From JAWSVE01 sp050789445 (GTDB taxonomy: Bacteria > Pseudomonadota > Gammaproteobacteria > Pseudomonadales > Cellvibrionaceae), in assembly GCA_050789445.1 (NCBI GenBank), contig JAILXR010000001.1:124001-188000 (forward strand): a DNA stretch of 64,000 nucleotides, written 5' to 3'. The notes beneath the pieces are model-generated. The model had not been told where the DNA came from and made no database searches. It worked only from the letters and a program-made list of their open reading frames with translations. The translations under genes and the position numbers were made by a program. Numbering within the stretch: position 1 is the first letter of the stretch; each line of letters opens with the position of its first letter. Positions 23,314-31,571 of the stretch are shown piece after piece.

Positions 23314-24381
23314 TCAGTGGTTAATGTCTGTGTCGGAAGCCAATTTAAAACCGGGAGGAATTAGCTCAGAAGGAATGCTAAGGCCTTTCTCAGTAAAGTA
23401 TCTAATAGCACCCGGGTGAAGTGGTGCGCCTAACCCTTTGATTGCTAATTCTAACTTCATATCTTTAGTGGCTTTGTGAATGTCGTTAAGCGCGGCAAGA
23501 TTTTCCCAAATAGTTTTTGTGATTTGATAAACCACTTCATCGGGGACGTCGGCTCTAACGGCCAATACATTTGGATGAGCAATCGATCGAATTAATTCTT
23601 TTTGATTGGGATAGGTTCCTGCGGGCAAATCATAAAAATCCCAAAGAGGGTATTTATTGTTAATCGTTTTCAATTCACTTTCTGTAAAGCTCAACAATGT
23701 CATTTTATCGCCAAGTACAGCAAAAGCACGTGTGATTGCACTCACGGGAGCACCAGCTGGGATATTCATACCAACTATATTATTGTCTTGAATCGCATTG
23801 GCGGTTGCACCGTAGCCCATGTGCGCTAAATTAAATTGCTTTTTATAGTCGATGCTGAGTTGATCGAGAATAAATGAACCTGTTTTTTCTGCACCTGAAT
23901 TTCTTGCACCTAAAACAAATCTTTCACCATCGAGCGTTGATAAATCAGAAACTGTTTTATTGGAAACAAGTTCAGTGAGTAAGACGAAATGCTCAACGTT
24001 ATTCCACATCGCGCTGACGCTACGCAATTCTGTTTGAGGTTTGCTGATTGGTCCTTCACCACGCCATGCCCATGCGGCAAAGATTCCTTGAAGGAGGGCA
24101 AACTGCGCTTGGTTGTCTCGGAGTAATTTAATGTTTTCTAATGAGCCAGCAGAGCTAATAGCGGATAAAGAAATACCTTCAGTGCGCTGTAGTTTTGATT
24201 TTGTAATGGTGGCGAGGGCAACGCCGACAGGATAGTAAGTTCCACCGGTTGTTGCTGTCGTTAATATGTATGGACGGTTTGTAGAAAGCTGTTCCGAACA
24301 CGAGCTTAAAAACATCGAACCTGAGATGAGGGTTGTGAGGAGTAATAAAGCACTGACGAAACGGGTTTTAATTTTAGGCAT
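23314..24381 (-). CDS. TAXI-family TRAP transporter solute receptor (lipoprotein)
   Basis: A 355-residue periplasmic receptor of the TAXI family. The N-terminus is a lipoprotein signal with lipobox LSSC (Cys28). The mature part opens with ILTTATTGGTYYPVGVALA, the typical TAXI ligand-binding start, and later has GERFVLGARNSGAEKTG and GYGATANAIQDNNI, also conserved in the family. It should deliver its ligand to the fused permease encoded 2.9 kb downstream. Known TAXI ligands include glutamate and other acids; none can be assigned here. It is transcribed alone, since the intervening marR unit has its own promoter. Confidence 0.93.
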   Translation of the reverse strand: MPKIKTRFVSALLLLTTLISGSMFLSSCSEQLSTNRPYILTTATTGGTYYPVGVALATITKSKLQRTEGISLSAISSAGSLENIKLLRDNQAQFALLQGIFAAWAWRGEGPISKPQTELRSVSAMWNNVEHFVLLTELVSNKTVSDLSTLDGERFVLGARNSGAEKTGSFILDQLSIDYKKQFNLAHMGYGATANAIQDNNIVGMNIPAGAPVSAITRAFAVLGDKMTLLSFTESELKTINNKYPLWDFYDLPAGTYPNQKELIRSIAHPNVLAVRADVPDEVVYQITKTIWENLAALNDIHKATKDMKLELAIKGLGAPLHPGAIRYFTEKGLSIPSELIPPGFKLASDTDINH

Positions 24382-24561
24382 GAAAAACCTATCTGTGATT
24401 TATGAGAGCAGTTGATTATTGTTGGCGTTTTGTTGTGAATGTAAAAAGATATTCATACTGAGGGAACGCTTGTTTTTATTAGTTATTATTGAACGTCGAT
24501 ATAAACATATTGTAAATTAAGCCGCAATTTATCACGGCTTGATCTAAAAGTTCTAACACGA

Positions 24562-24600
24562 GGAGCGCCTATATTGTAAAGGTTTGTTTGGTGGCGCTCC
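24562..24600 (-). terminator. possible hairpin downstream of uup
   Basis: GGAGCGCC (24562-24569) and GGCGCTCC (24593-24600) form a GC-rich 8-base stem with a 23-base loop, 31 bases past the uup stop. There is no T-run, so it is a weak candidate, either as a terminator or as an RNA 3'-end structure. Confidence 0.35.
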
Positions 24601-24631
24601 CGGTTAGGATATATAGTCAAAAAGCAGTTTG

Positions 24632-26533
24632 TTAAGTTTCGTTTTCGATTTCTTCCCAGCGTTCGTAATACTTCGTCAGTTTATTTTGCATGTCCGTCAT
24701 TTCTTGTAACGTATCGCTGACCAGTTTTTTATCTTGAGTATAAAAGTCTTTTTCTAGCGTTTTTTCTTCTAGCCTTTTCATCGCTGCTTCGGCTTCTTCA
24801 ATTTGTAGTGGAAGTTGTTCTAGTTCTCGCTGCATTTTATACGACAGCTTTTTCGCGGCGGGCTTATTGTTTTCCTGAGTTACTGGGTCAGATTCTTTAT
24901 TGCTTGGTGGCTTCTTGCCTTTTGTTTTACTCGATTGATCGAGTAGTTGGCCACCACGGTCAACCCAGTCCTGGTAAGAGCCTACGTATTCGTTCAGCGA
25001 ACCATCTCCTTCAAACACAATAACATTGGTGACAACGTTGTCGATAAAAGCACGGTCATGGCTGACTAACAAGAGAGTGCCTGTGAAGCTTAAAAGAATT
25101 TCTTCTAAAAGCTCTAAAGTCTCCATGTCGAGATCATTAGTAGGTTCATCAAGCACTAATAAATTTGCAGGCTTGCTAAAAAGGTAAGCGAGGATGAGCC
25201 GGTTTTGTTCGCCACCCGATAGCGCTTTAACAGGTTGGCGAGTTCTTTCTGGTGGAAATAAAAAATCTTGAAGATAACTAATGACGTGTTTTGATTTGCC
25301 ATTAATCTCAATAAACTCTCTACCTTCAGCAATATTATCGATGACGGTTTTTTCTTGATCTAGCTGACTGCGTAACTGATCAAAGTAAGCGACTTCTAAT
25401 TTTGTACCGACATTAATTTTTCCTGTGTCGGGTTTTATTTCACCTAACAGCATTTTTAATAACGTTGTTTTTCCTGCGCCGTTAGCACCGATGATTCCGA
25501 TGCGATCGCCGCGTATAATCTTCGTGGAAAAATTAGGAACAACAGTTTTACCGTCGTAGGATTTACTGATGCCTTCCGCTTCTACAACTATTTTTCCTGA
25601 AGCATCAGCTTTCTCCAGTGTCATTGTAGCTTGGCCTTGTTGGTTACGGCGTTGTTGCCGTTCCGAACGCATTTCTTTTAATGCGCGAACTCGACCTTCG
25701 TTACGAGTACGTCTTGCTTTAATACCCTGACGAATCCATACTTCTTCGCGAGCCAGTTTTTTATCAAACTCACTGTTGAGCTTTTCTTCTGCGGCAAGCT
25801 GTTGATCACGCATTTGTAAGAAGCCGTGATAGTCACCGTGCCATGAACGTAATGTTCCTCTATCTATTTCAAGAATGTCTGTGGCTATTTGTTGTAAAAA
25901 ATTTCTATCATGGGTAATCACAACAATCGTGCCGCGAAACTCTTTCAGCATACTTTCCAGCCAGTTAATGGTTGGAATGTCTAAATGGTTAGTCGGCTCA
26001 TCAAGTAATAAAATTTCAGGTTCACTCACAAGAGCTTGAGCGAGTGCTGCACGTCGTCGCCATCCACCCGAAAGAGAACTAATTTTAACGTCGGGAGACA
26101 AGCCCAATTGGGTGAGAGTTGAATCAATACGCTGCTGAAAAGACCAGCCATCGGCGGCTTCTATTTTTTGTTGGACGATCTCCAGTTGTTTCATTTCTGA
26201 ATCAGAAAAGTCGCTGTGTGATAATCGATGAAATTCCTGAAGTAATTTTCCTGTGTCTCCCAATCCTTGAGCAACAAAATCAAACATGGATATGTCGTCA
26301 GCAGAGGGCAACTCTTGATCAAGATAAGCTACACGGCTGTTTGGTCGTAACCAATACTCACCACTATCAGCTTTTATTTGCCCTGTTAGTAGTTTCATAA
26401 ATGTCGATTTGCCGGCACCGTTACGCCCTAACAGGCCAAAGCGTTGGTTCTTTCCAATGGTGATATTGACATCGTCAAAAAGGACATGGGTGCCGTAGGC
26501 AAGGTGTATATCAGTGAGGCGTAACAAGGGCAT
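24632..26533 (-). CDS. uup: ABC-F ATPase Uup
   Basis: A 633-residue ABC-F protein with two ATPase modules (Walker A GRNGAGKST near residue 37 and GANGAGKTT near residue 348), two LSGG signatures and DEPTNHLD / DEPTNDLD Walker B motifs. The linker between the modules contains EEVWIRQGIKARRTRNEGR, and a C-terminal coiled coil of about 85 residues follows KKLSYKMQRELEQLP; both match E. coli Uup rather than Ettl-type relatives. Uup acts in the cytoplasm on ribosome-related and DNA-branch processes (transposon excision, ribosome assembly). It is monocistronic with no special context. Confidence 0.93.
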   Translation of the reverse strand: MPLLRLTDIHLAYGTHVLFDDVNITIGKNQRFGLLGRNGAGKSTFMKLLTGQIKADSGEYWLRPNSRVAYLDQELPSADDISMFDFVAQGLGDTGKLLQEFHRLSHSDFSDSEMKQLEIVQQKIEAADGWSFQQRIDSTLTQLGLSPDVKISSLSGGWRRRAALAQALVSEPEILLLDEPTNHLDIPTINWLESMLKEFRGTIVVITHDRNFLQQIATDILEIDRGTLRSWHGDYHGFLQMRDQQLAAEEKLNSEFDKKLAREEVWIRQGIKARRTRNEGRVRALKEMRSERQQRRNQQGQATMTLEKADASGKIVVEAEGISKSYDGKTVVPNFSTKIIRGDRIGIIGANGAGKTTLLKMLLGEIKPDTGKINVGTKLEVAYFDQLRSQLDQEKTVIDNIAEGREFIEINGKSKHVISYLQDFLFPPERTRQPVKALSGGEQNRLILAYLFSKPANLLVLDEPTNDLDMETLELLEEILLSFTGTLLLVSHDRAFIDNVVTNVIVFEGDGSLNEYVGSYQDWVDRGGQLLDQSSKTKGKKPPSNKESDPVTQENNKPAAKKLSYKMQRELEQLPLQIEEAEAAMKRLEEKTLEKDFYTQDKKLVSDTLQEMTDMQNKLTKYYERWEEIENET

Positions 26534-26733
26534 TGAGTTTCTACTTCAGTTTATAAATTAGGAGGGCGTAAATAGCCAAACGGCAATTTTATAGGAAATG
26601 AAATGGGTTAGATATAAACGCTGTAACCAAAAAGCCATTTTATGCGTAATGCTTCTTAGTATATCTGTTGGTACCAAAAGCCTAGCTATTGGTATTAAGC
26701 TGAAATAACTCAATAATTTAAAAGGGAACCTCT

Positions 26734-27426
26734 GTGAATACTGCTTCTAACTCACTTACTCATTTGTATTTTTCTGTAGTTGATCAATTTAAAAAAATTG
26801 AATTCATTGGTCCGCTTCTTTTACGTCTATATCTTGCCCCAATATTTATTATTGCTGGCTACAACAAATTACAATTTGGCGTTGATGGCGTTAGTTTTTT
26901 CGGTGGTTTTTTACCTGATCCGAACATTGTATCTTGGTTTGGAAACTCTGAATGGGGATTAAGCTTGCCAGCCCCAGGATTGCTGGCATTTTTAGCGGCT
27001 TGGACTGAGTTTTTGGGTGGTTGGCTTTTGTTGTTTGGATTTGCAACTCGCCTAATTAGCGTGCCGCTCATGTTTACCATGTTAATTGCAGCAACAACGG
27101 CTCATTGGGACAATGGCTGGTTTGCGATAGCTCCGAGTAATCCTGATACCAGTGCTGCCCGTGTTTTGTCGTGGGTAGGTATTCCTGGCGCACAAGAAAG
27201 TTTAGAAAATAGTGTGGCAGTGGGTGATCGACTTTCAAAAATGAGATCGTTATTGAATGATAACGGAAATACCGATTGGTTATTTGAGAAAGGGGGTATT
27301 GCTGTTCTTAACAATGGAATTGAATTTGCCGCGACTTATTTTGTGATGTGTTTAATGCTTCTTTTTACTGGCGCAGGACGATTTGTCAGTATTGATTACT
27401 TTTTGTTTTCCAAGTTTAAACCTTAA
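26734..27426 (+). CDS. DoxX-family membrane protein
   Basis: A 230-residue membrane protein with four helices. LYLAPIFIIAGYNKLQFG and the helix WTEFLGGWLLLFGFATRL are typical of DoxX/YphA-like proteins. Between the third and fourth helices lies an insert of about 70 residues (FAIAPSNPDTSAARVL through WLFEKGGIAV) that smaller DoxX proteins lack. Family members are membrane proteins linked to thiosulfate:quinone oxidoreductase or oxidative stress, but most are uncharacterised. The start is GTG at 26734 with AAGGGA upstream. It stands alone between uup (divergent) and rhlB. Confidence 0.75.
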   Translation: MNTASNSLTHLYFSVVDQFKKIEFIGPLLLRLYLAPIFIIAGYNKLQFGVDGVSFFGGFLPDPNIVSWFGNSEWGLSLPAPGLLAFLAAWTEFLGGWLLLFGFATRLISVPLMFTMLIAATTAHWDNGWFAIAPSNPDTSAARVLSWVGIPGAQESLENSVAVGDRLSKMRSLLNDNGNTDWLFEKGGIAVLNNGIEFAATYFVMCLMLLFTGAGRFVSIDYFLFSKFKP

Positions 27427-27642
27427 GGGACGTCTTATCCCTAGAGCTATATTCTGAACGAGCGGGATAGTGAGGTATACGTATGTTGGTGGCATGGTAT
27501 ACTTGCTCATTATTTCTTCAGTTGGCACTCTAGGGTTTTCAGCTGGTTTGTTTTTTGTTCCTTGGTATCAGGCTTACGGGTTTATTGTAGAATTAAGAGT
27601 TACTTGGGGCAGTTGAAGACGCATATGCGATAGGATGGATTT

Positions 27643-29331
27643 TTGTTAGGCAGATTATTCGGAAAAAAACCACAATCAGAGAATACAAATAAGAGCTCTC
27701 AAACAGGTAAAGCTACTGATTCCTCTCGGGACAACCGCCAAACTTCCTCAGCTCCTCAAGCCAATACATCTTCTGGTGAACGAGGGTCGGCGAATCGAAG
27801 TGGCTCGTCTGCAAATCGTAATTCTACAAATAGAAATTCTAATAATAGAAATCGTAATAGAAACCCTAACAATAGAAACCGCAGCCAAAGAGCGCAAGGT
27901 AGTAATCAGAACGTTGCTCAGAAAACGAATTCTACTCGGCAGCGTCAAAATAGTTCTGAACCGTCTCTGTCACAAAGCACTTCCGCTCAAACACCTTCTC
28001 CCAAAAATCAAAAGCCATGGAATATTAGCGAATTTTTAGTGCCTGTTGTTGAAGGAAAAACGCGATTTCATGATTTAGATTTCCCTGATGAAGTGATGCA
28101 TGGAATTTCTGATTTGGGGTTTGAATATTGTTCTCCCATTCAGGCTCAATCATTACCTTACGCACTTAATAGTCAAGATGTCGTCGGTAAAGCACAAACA
28201 GGAACAGGTAAAACAGCCGCTTTTCTCTTGGCGATTATTGATGATTTGATAAAAAATCCTCTAGAACAAAAACGTTATGCGGGAGAGGCACGGGCTTTAA
28301 TCTTGGCGCCAACTCGCGAACTTGTTATTCAAATTGCTGAAGATGCAAAGCTATTAACAAAATACACTGACTTAGAAGTACATGCGTTAGTGGGTGGAAT
28401 GGATTATCAAAAGCAGCAACGCGATGTGCAAAATCGGTTGGTAGATATTTTGGTGGCTACACCGGGTCGTCTATTAGATTTTTGTGGTAACCAAGATGTT
28501 CATCTAGACCAAATTGAAATACTTGTTATTGACGAAGCTGATCGTATGTTGGATATGGGTTTTATACCGCAAATCCGTCGGATTATTGGTCAAACGCCAA
28601 AGAAAACGCATCGCCAAACGTTGTTATTTTCTGCCACCTTCACTGAAGATGTTTTGAGTCTTGTGGATCAGTGGACAATTGAGCCAGTGACGATAGAAAT
28701 TCAAGCCGATAGTGTTGCTACTGACACGGTTACTCAGTATGTGTATCTTGCGGCAGCGGATGAAAAGTACACGCTACTCTATAACATTCTCAAACAAGAA
28801 GAAGTTGAAAGCTTAATTGTCTTTTCTAATCGAAGAGATGAGTGTCGAGATCTATATGAAAAATTAAAGGCTCACGGTTTTGCAACAGGTTTGTTGTCGG
28901 GTGAAGTGAATCAAAATCAACGTGTTAAGACGTTAGACGGTTTTAAATCTGGAAAAATTAAAGTTTTAGTGGCAACTGATGTAGCAGGAAGAGGGATTCA
29001 CATCGACGGTATTAGTCATGTTGTGAATTTAACATTACCTGAAGAACCAGAAGATTATGTACATCGCATCGGTCGAACAGGGCGTGCAGGCAAACTTGGA
29101 ACGTCGATTAGCTTTGCATGTGAAGATGACGCTTTAAAATTGATGCCAATTCAAGAACTAGTCGGTGATGATTTAAAGTGCACGCAGCCACCGGGAGAGT
29201 TATTAGCTGAGCCTCCTTATGTAGAGATGCCAAAACAAAATCGTCAGCGACGACCGGGTGGTAATAGAAGTGGCGGACGACCAGGCGGAAATAGAAATGG
29301 TGGTCGTTCAGGTGGAAATCGATCTAGGTAG
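27643..29331 (+). CDS. rhlB: DEAD-box ATP-dependent RNA helicase RhlB
   Basis: A 562-residue DEAD-box helicase. The core has a Q motif (CSPIQAQ), motif I AQTGTGKT, motif II DEAD, SAT, and the C-terminal RIGRTGRAG. The sequence is closest to RhlB, the degradosome helicase that unwinds structured RNA. It is longer than E. coli RhlB (421 residues) because of a basic N-terminal tail of about 120 residues rich in Asn, Arg and Ser and a short C-terminal tail with three GGNR repeats (residues 538-562). These tails probably bind RNA and promote condensation (inference). The start is TTG at 27643 with AGGAT upstream. Confidence 0.88.
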   Translation: MLGRLFGKKPQSENTNKSSQTGKATDSSRDNRQTSSAPQANTSSGERGSANRSGSSANRNSTNRNSNNRNRNRNPNNRNRSQRAQGSNQNVAQKTNSTRQRQNSSEPSLSQSTSAQTPSPKNQKPWNISEFLVPVVEGKTRFHDLDFPDEVMHGISDLGFEYCSPIQAQSLPYALNSQDVVGKAQTGTGKTAAFLLAIIDDLIKNPLEQKRYAGEARALILAPTRELVIQIAEDAKLLTKYTDLEVHALVGGMDYQKQQRDVQNRLVDILVATPGRLLDFCGNQDVHLDQIEILVIDEADRMLDMGFIPQIRRIIGQTPKKTHRQTLLFSATFTEDVLSLVDQWTIEPVTIEIQADSVATDTVTQYVYLAAADEKYTLLYNILKQEEVESLIVFSNRRDECRDLYEKLKAHGFATGLLSGEVNQNQRVKTLDGFKSGKIKVLVATDVAGRGIHIDGISHVVNLTLPEEPEDYVHRIGRTGRAGKLGTSISFACEDDALKLMPIQELVGDDLKCTQPPGELLAEPPYVEMPKQNRQRRPGGNRSGGRPGGNRNGGRSGGNRSR

Positions 29332-29368
29332 TTTATTAAATAAGTATAAATATGTTTCAGAAACTATA

Positions 29369-29409
29369 AAAAACGCTCCAATATTTCACAGGGATATTGG
29401 AGCGTTTTT
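29369..29409. terminator. bidirectional intrinsic terminator after rhlB
   Basis: A perfect stem of 12 bases (ACGCTCCAATAT, 29373-29384, complement 29394-29405) is flanked by A4 and T4 and has a 9-base loop. It lies between the convergent rhlB and lipoprotein genes. Confidence 0.9.
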
Positions 29410-29435
29410 GGTTTAATGATCCTCGTACGAGAATA

Positions 29436-30035
29436 TTAATCTTCTTGAGGTGAGATGGTAAGCTCAGTGTCATCTGCAATTCCAGTCAATTGACTTTGAA
29501 GATCTTCTTCTATTGATTCTTTATTTTCCGTTGAGGCCTGCGTAGTATTTTTGCGAATTTTTTGACTGTTATTCATTTTGGCTTGTCCCGAATTAATTAA
29601 GCTACGCGCCTTGCTAAGTTCGCTTTTCCCTTTCTGAATGCTGGTGTTTCCCTTACTAATAAGACTGTTCCCGTCTTTAATTGCTGCTGCGCCTTTCTTC
29701 CACAGGCTGGCAATTCGATCCAATTGATTTGACTCATAAATAATCTGTTCTGGATTTACTGAACTACCTGCTGATCGAGATTGCACTTGGTACTCTTGAC
29801 GGCTTTGCTCAACCAACTGGGTTCCTTGTTTAATCATGGCCTCACCATCTCGTACTTGTTTTTCACCTTTGCTCACACGTTCTTGGCCTTTGATTTGTAA
29901 CTTCGAGCCTTCTTCCGATTGTTTTTTACCTTCAGTCCACATTTTTTCTGTTGGTGACATTCCGTCTGTAGAAGCACAGCTTGTTAAGGCTAGTGTAAAA
30001 ACTGTCGAAATGACGAGTGCGATAATTGTTTTCAT
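29436..30035 (-). CDS. lipoprotein with heptad-spaced glycines (coiled-coil or glycine-zipper-like)
   Basis: A 199-residue predicted lipoprotein with lipobox LTSC (Cys20); Ala follows the Cys, so no inner-membrane retention signal. The mature protein is built from two blocks of exact 7-residue repeats that each end in Gly: Gly at 36, 43, 50, 57, 64 and 71, and again at 115, 122, 129, 136 and 150, with Ala at 143 and Ser at 157. The other positions are mostly Lys, Glu, Gln and Ser, so the blocks should be helical. A short Arg/Ser-rich linker (77-95) joins them. I do not recognise a named family. It is monocistronic, shares a terminator with rhlB, and its function is unknown. Confidence 0.75.
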   Translation of the reverse strand: MKTIIALVISTVFTLALTSCASTDGMSPTEKMWTEGKKQSEEGSKLQIKGQERVSKGEKQVRDGEAMIKQGTQLVEQSRQEYQVQSRSAGSSVNPEQIIYESNQLDRIASLWKKGAAAIKDGNSLISKGNTSIQKGKSELSKARSLINSGQAKMNNSQKIRKNTTQASTENKESIEEDLQSQLTGIADDTELTISPQED

Positions 30036-30202
30036 TGGTATTCCCCGATACTGCTAGCTGTTCAGTAAGTAGATGGATATTGTTTTGAGCACTAGTGCTA
30101 ATTGTAAAGAAGATAGACGCAGAAAAAGAAAGATAAGTCACAAAGAAAATAAAAAACTGCAGAAGTGGTATTGTTAGAGGAAAAAATACTTGAATCAATG
30201 AA

Positions 30203-30922
30203 TTACTCGGATTGTAATTCTCTAATCCAAAATACTGTTCCGCCGACGACAGCAGCAGGCATAACGATAATATTCACAATAGGGATCATCATGCCGAGCA
30301 TGACGGCTCCTCCGAAGCCCATAGCGGTAAAAAGGCGAGAGCGTAATCGCCGACGTAATTCAGCAAAGCTAACTTTATTGTTGTCTGCCGCGTAATCTCC
30401 GTATTGAATGGACATGCACCACATGCCCCAAACAGCACCTATTAGCGGGCCAATCGGTGGAATAAAAGTCAGAATGAGGATTAAAAGGCTTCGCCACAGA
30501 AAATACCAAAATTTGGTCAGTTCTCGAAATAATGTTCTAGGCACTAATTGCGCAAGCGATTCACTCTCAGCAGCTTTTCCGCTGATTAAGTCTTCGGTTT
30601 TTTCAGCTAGGACGCCATAAAAAGGTGCTGCAATTAAGTTTGTAAATGCACTGAAACTGTAGCCGTATACGAGCAAGATAAATAAAGCGATGATGATGCC
30701 AACGATCCAAGCTAAGAACTCTAAAAATCCAGGTAGCCAATCCATCATGTAGTTTAGTAGGCTATCGAATCGCTGTACGAAAATTGTTGTAAAGACGACG
30801 AAAAAAATCAAATTGATTAGAGCAGGGATTAAAATAAATAACCGAAGGCGCGGATGCTTGATTAACCGAAAGCCTTCGGTTAAATACTTTGCTCCAGTTA
30901 AAAAGTTTCCGCGTTGCGACAT
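30203..30922 (-). CDS. cysZ: sulfate transporter CysZ
   Basis: A 239-residue inner-membrane protein of the EI24/CysZ family, which imports sulfate for cysteine synthesis. The conserved N-terminal FLTGAKYLTEGFRLI and the HPRLRLFILIPALINLI helix are present, as are the NLIAAPFYGVLAEK motif and the segment LLILILTFIPPIGP. The length fits CysZ (about 250 residues). The gene stands alone between the lipoprotein gene and the PA4642-family gene, not next to cysK or cysP. Regulation is not visible. Confidence 0.9.
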   Translation of the reverse strand: MSQRGNFLTGAKYLTEGFRLIKHPRLRLFILIPALINLIFFVVFTTIFVQRFDSLLNYMMDWLPGFLEFLAWIVGIIIALFILLVYGYSFSAFTNLIAAPFYGVLAEKTEDLISGKAAESESLAQLVPRTLFRELTKFWYFLWRSLLILILTFIPPIGPLIGAVWGMWCMSIQYGDYAADNNKVSFAELRRRLRSRLFTAMGFGGAVMLGMMIPIVNIIVMPAAVVGGTVFWIRELQSE

Positions 30923-31137
30923 CAGTCTTCCAATTTATAGGTTGAGTAGATGGGATTAAGGCTAAATAATCTCGTTGTTAGTGTAGAGTCAATCTTTGAG
31001 TGTGATAATTGTAAGTTCAAACCATAGATAGGGCGAGAGTTTAATGGCCTTCAAGCGAAAACTTTTTACAATTCATTACAGCAGTGTTTTTTATCGTAGC
31101 GTGTTAAAAGGAGGACTTTGTGGTGAGAATGGTGGAA

Positions 31138-31171
31138 AGCTCGGCAGTTAGGATGTTTAAGCCGCCGAGCT
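31138..31171 (-). terminator. possible hairpin after the PA4642-family gene
   Basis: AGCTCGGC (31138-31145) and GCCGAGCT (31164-31171) form an 8-base stem with an 18-base loop, 25 bases beyond the stop. No T-run follows, so termination by it is uncertain. Confidence 0.35.
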
Positions 31172-31196
31172 ATATCATCAATAATTAAGCGGGTTT

Positions 31197-31493
31197 TTAA
31201 TTTGCACCTGATTTAATTAATGCATCCAGATAATCTTCTCCGTGGCGATGGCATTGCACTAACATGAGTAGGCTTTTACCGTCTGGATTTGTTGCGTTGA
31301 TGTCGTGACCTGCTCCAACAAAAAAAGTGACAAATGTTTTAAAATTTTCTGGAATCATGCCTCGGTAAGCTCGCTCTAAAAGATGGAAGTCGACATTAAC
31401 ACCATCAGGGGCTTCGCCGATTAAAAAAGTTTTAATCCTCTCATCATCAAAGTTTTCACCCAGTATCTTTTGTTTATCTTTTTTTAACGACAT
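31197..31493 (-). CDS. PA4642-family small protein
   Basis: A 98-residue soluble protein. The pattern KKDKQKILGE, DDERIKTFL, PDGVNVDFHLLERAYRGM, FVTFFVGAGHDINATNPDG, HRHGEDYLDALI matches the uncharacterised family named after Pseudomonas PA4642. The second half (AGHDINATNPDGKSLLMLVQ) resembles one ankyrin repeat. It lies 78 bases downstream of gatB and may be the last gene of the gat operon. No function is known for the family. Confidence 0.75.
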   Translation of the reverse strand: MSLKKDKQKILGENFDDERIKTFLIGEAPDGVNVDFHLLERAYRGMIPENFKTFVTFFVGAGHDINATNPDGKSLLMLVQCHRHGEDYLDALIKSGAN

Positions 31494-31571
31494 AAATTAA
31501 TCTCTTTTCTTTAAATTTAAGTGTTCAAATCAAGTGTTTTCAAATAAATAGCTAGAAATAATTTTTAAGAT

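Noticed and set aside
27800..27900. Repetitive AATAGAAAT-like units suggesting a short repeat array or CRISPR
   Set aside because: The units are codons of the Asn/Arg-rich tail of RhlB, in frame, without regular spacers.
29240..29330. Short GGTGGxAAT-type DNA repeats near the end of rhlB
   Set aside because: They encode the GGNR repeats of the protein and are not an independent DNA element.
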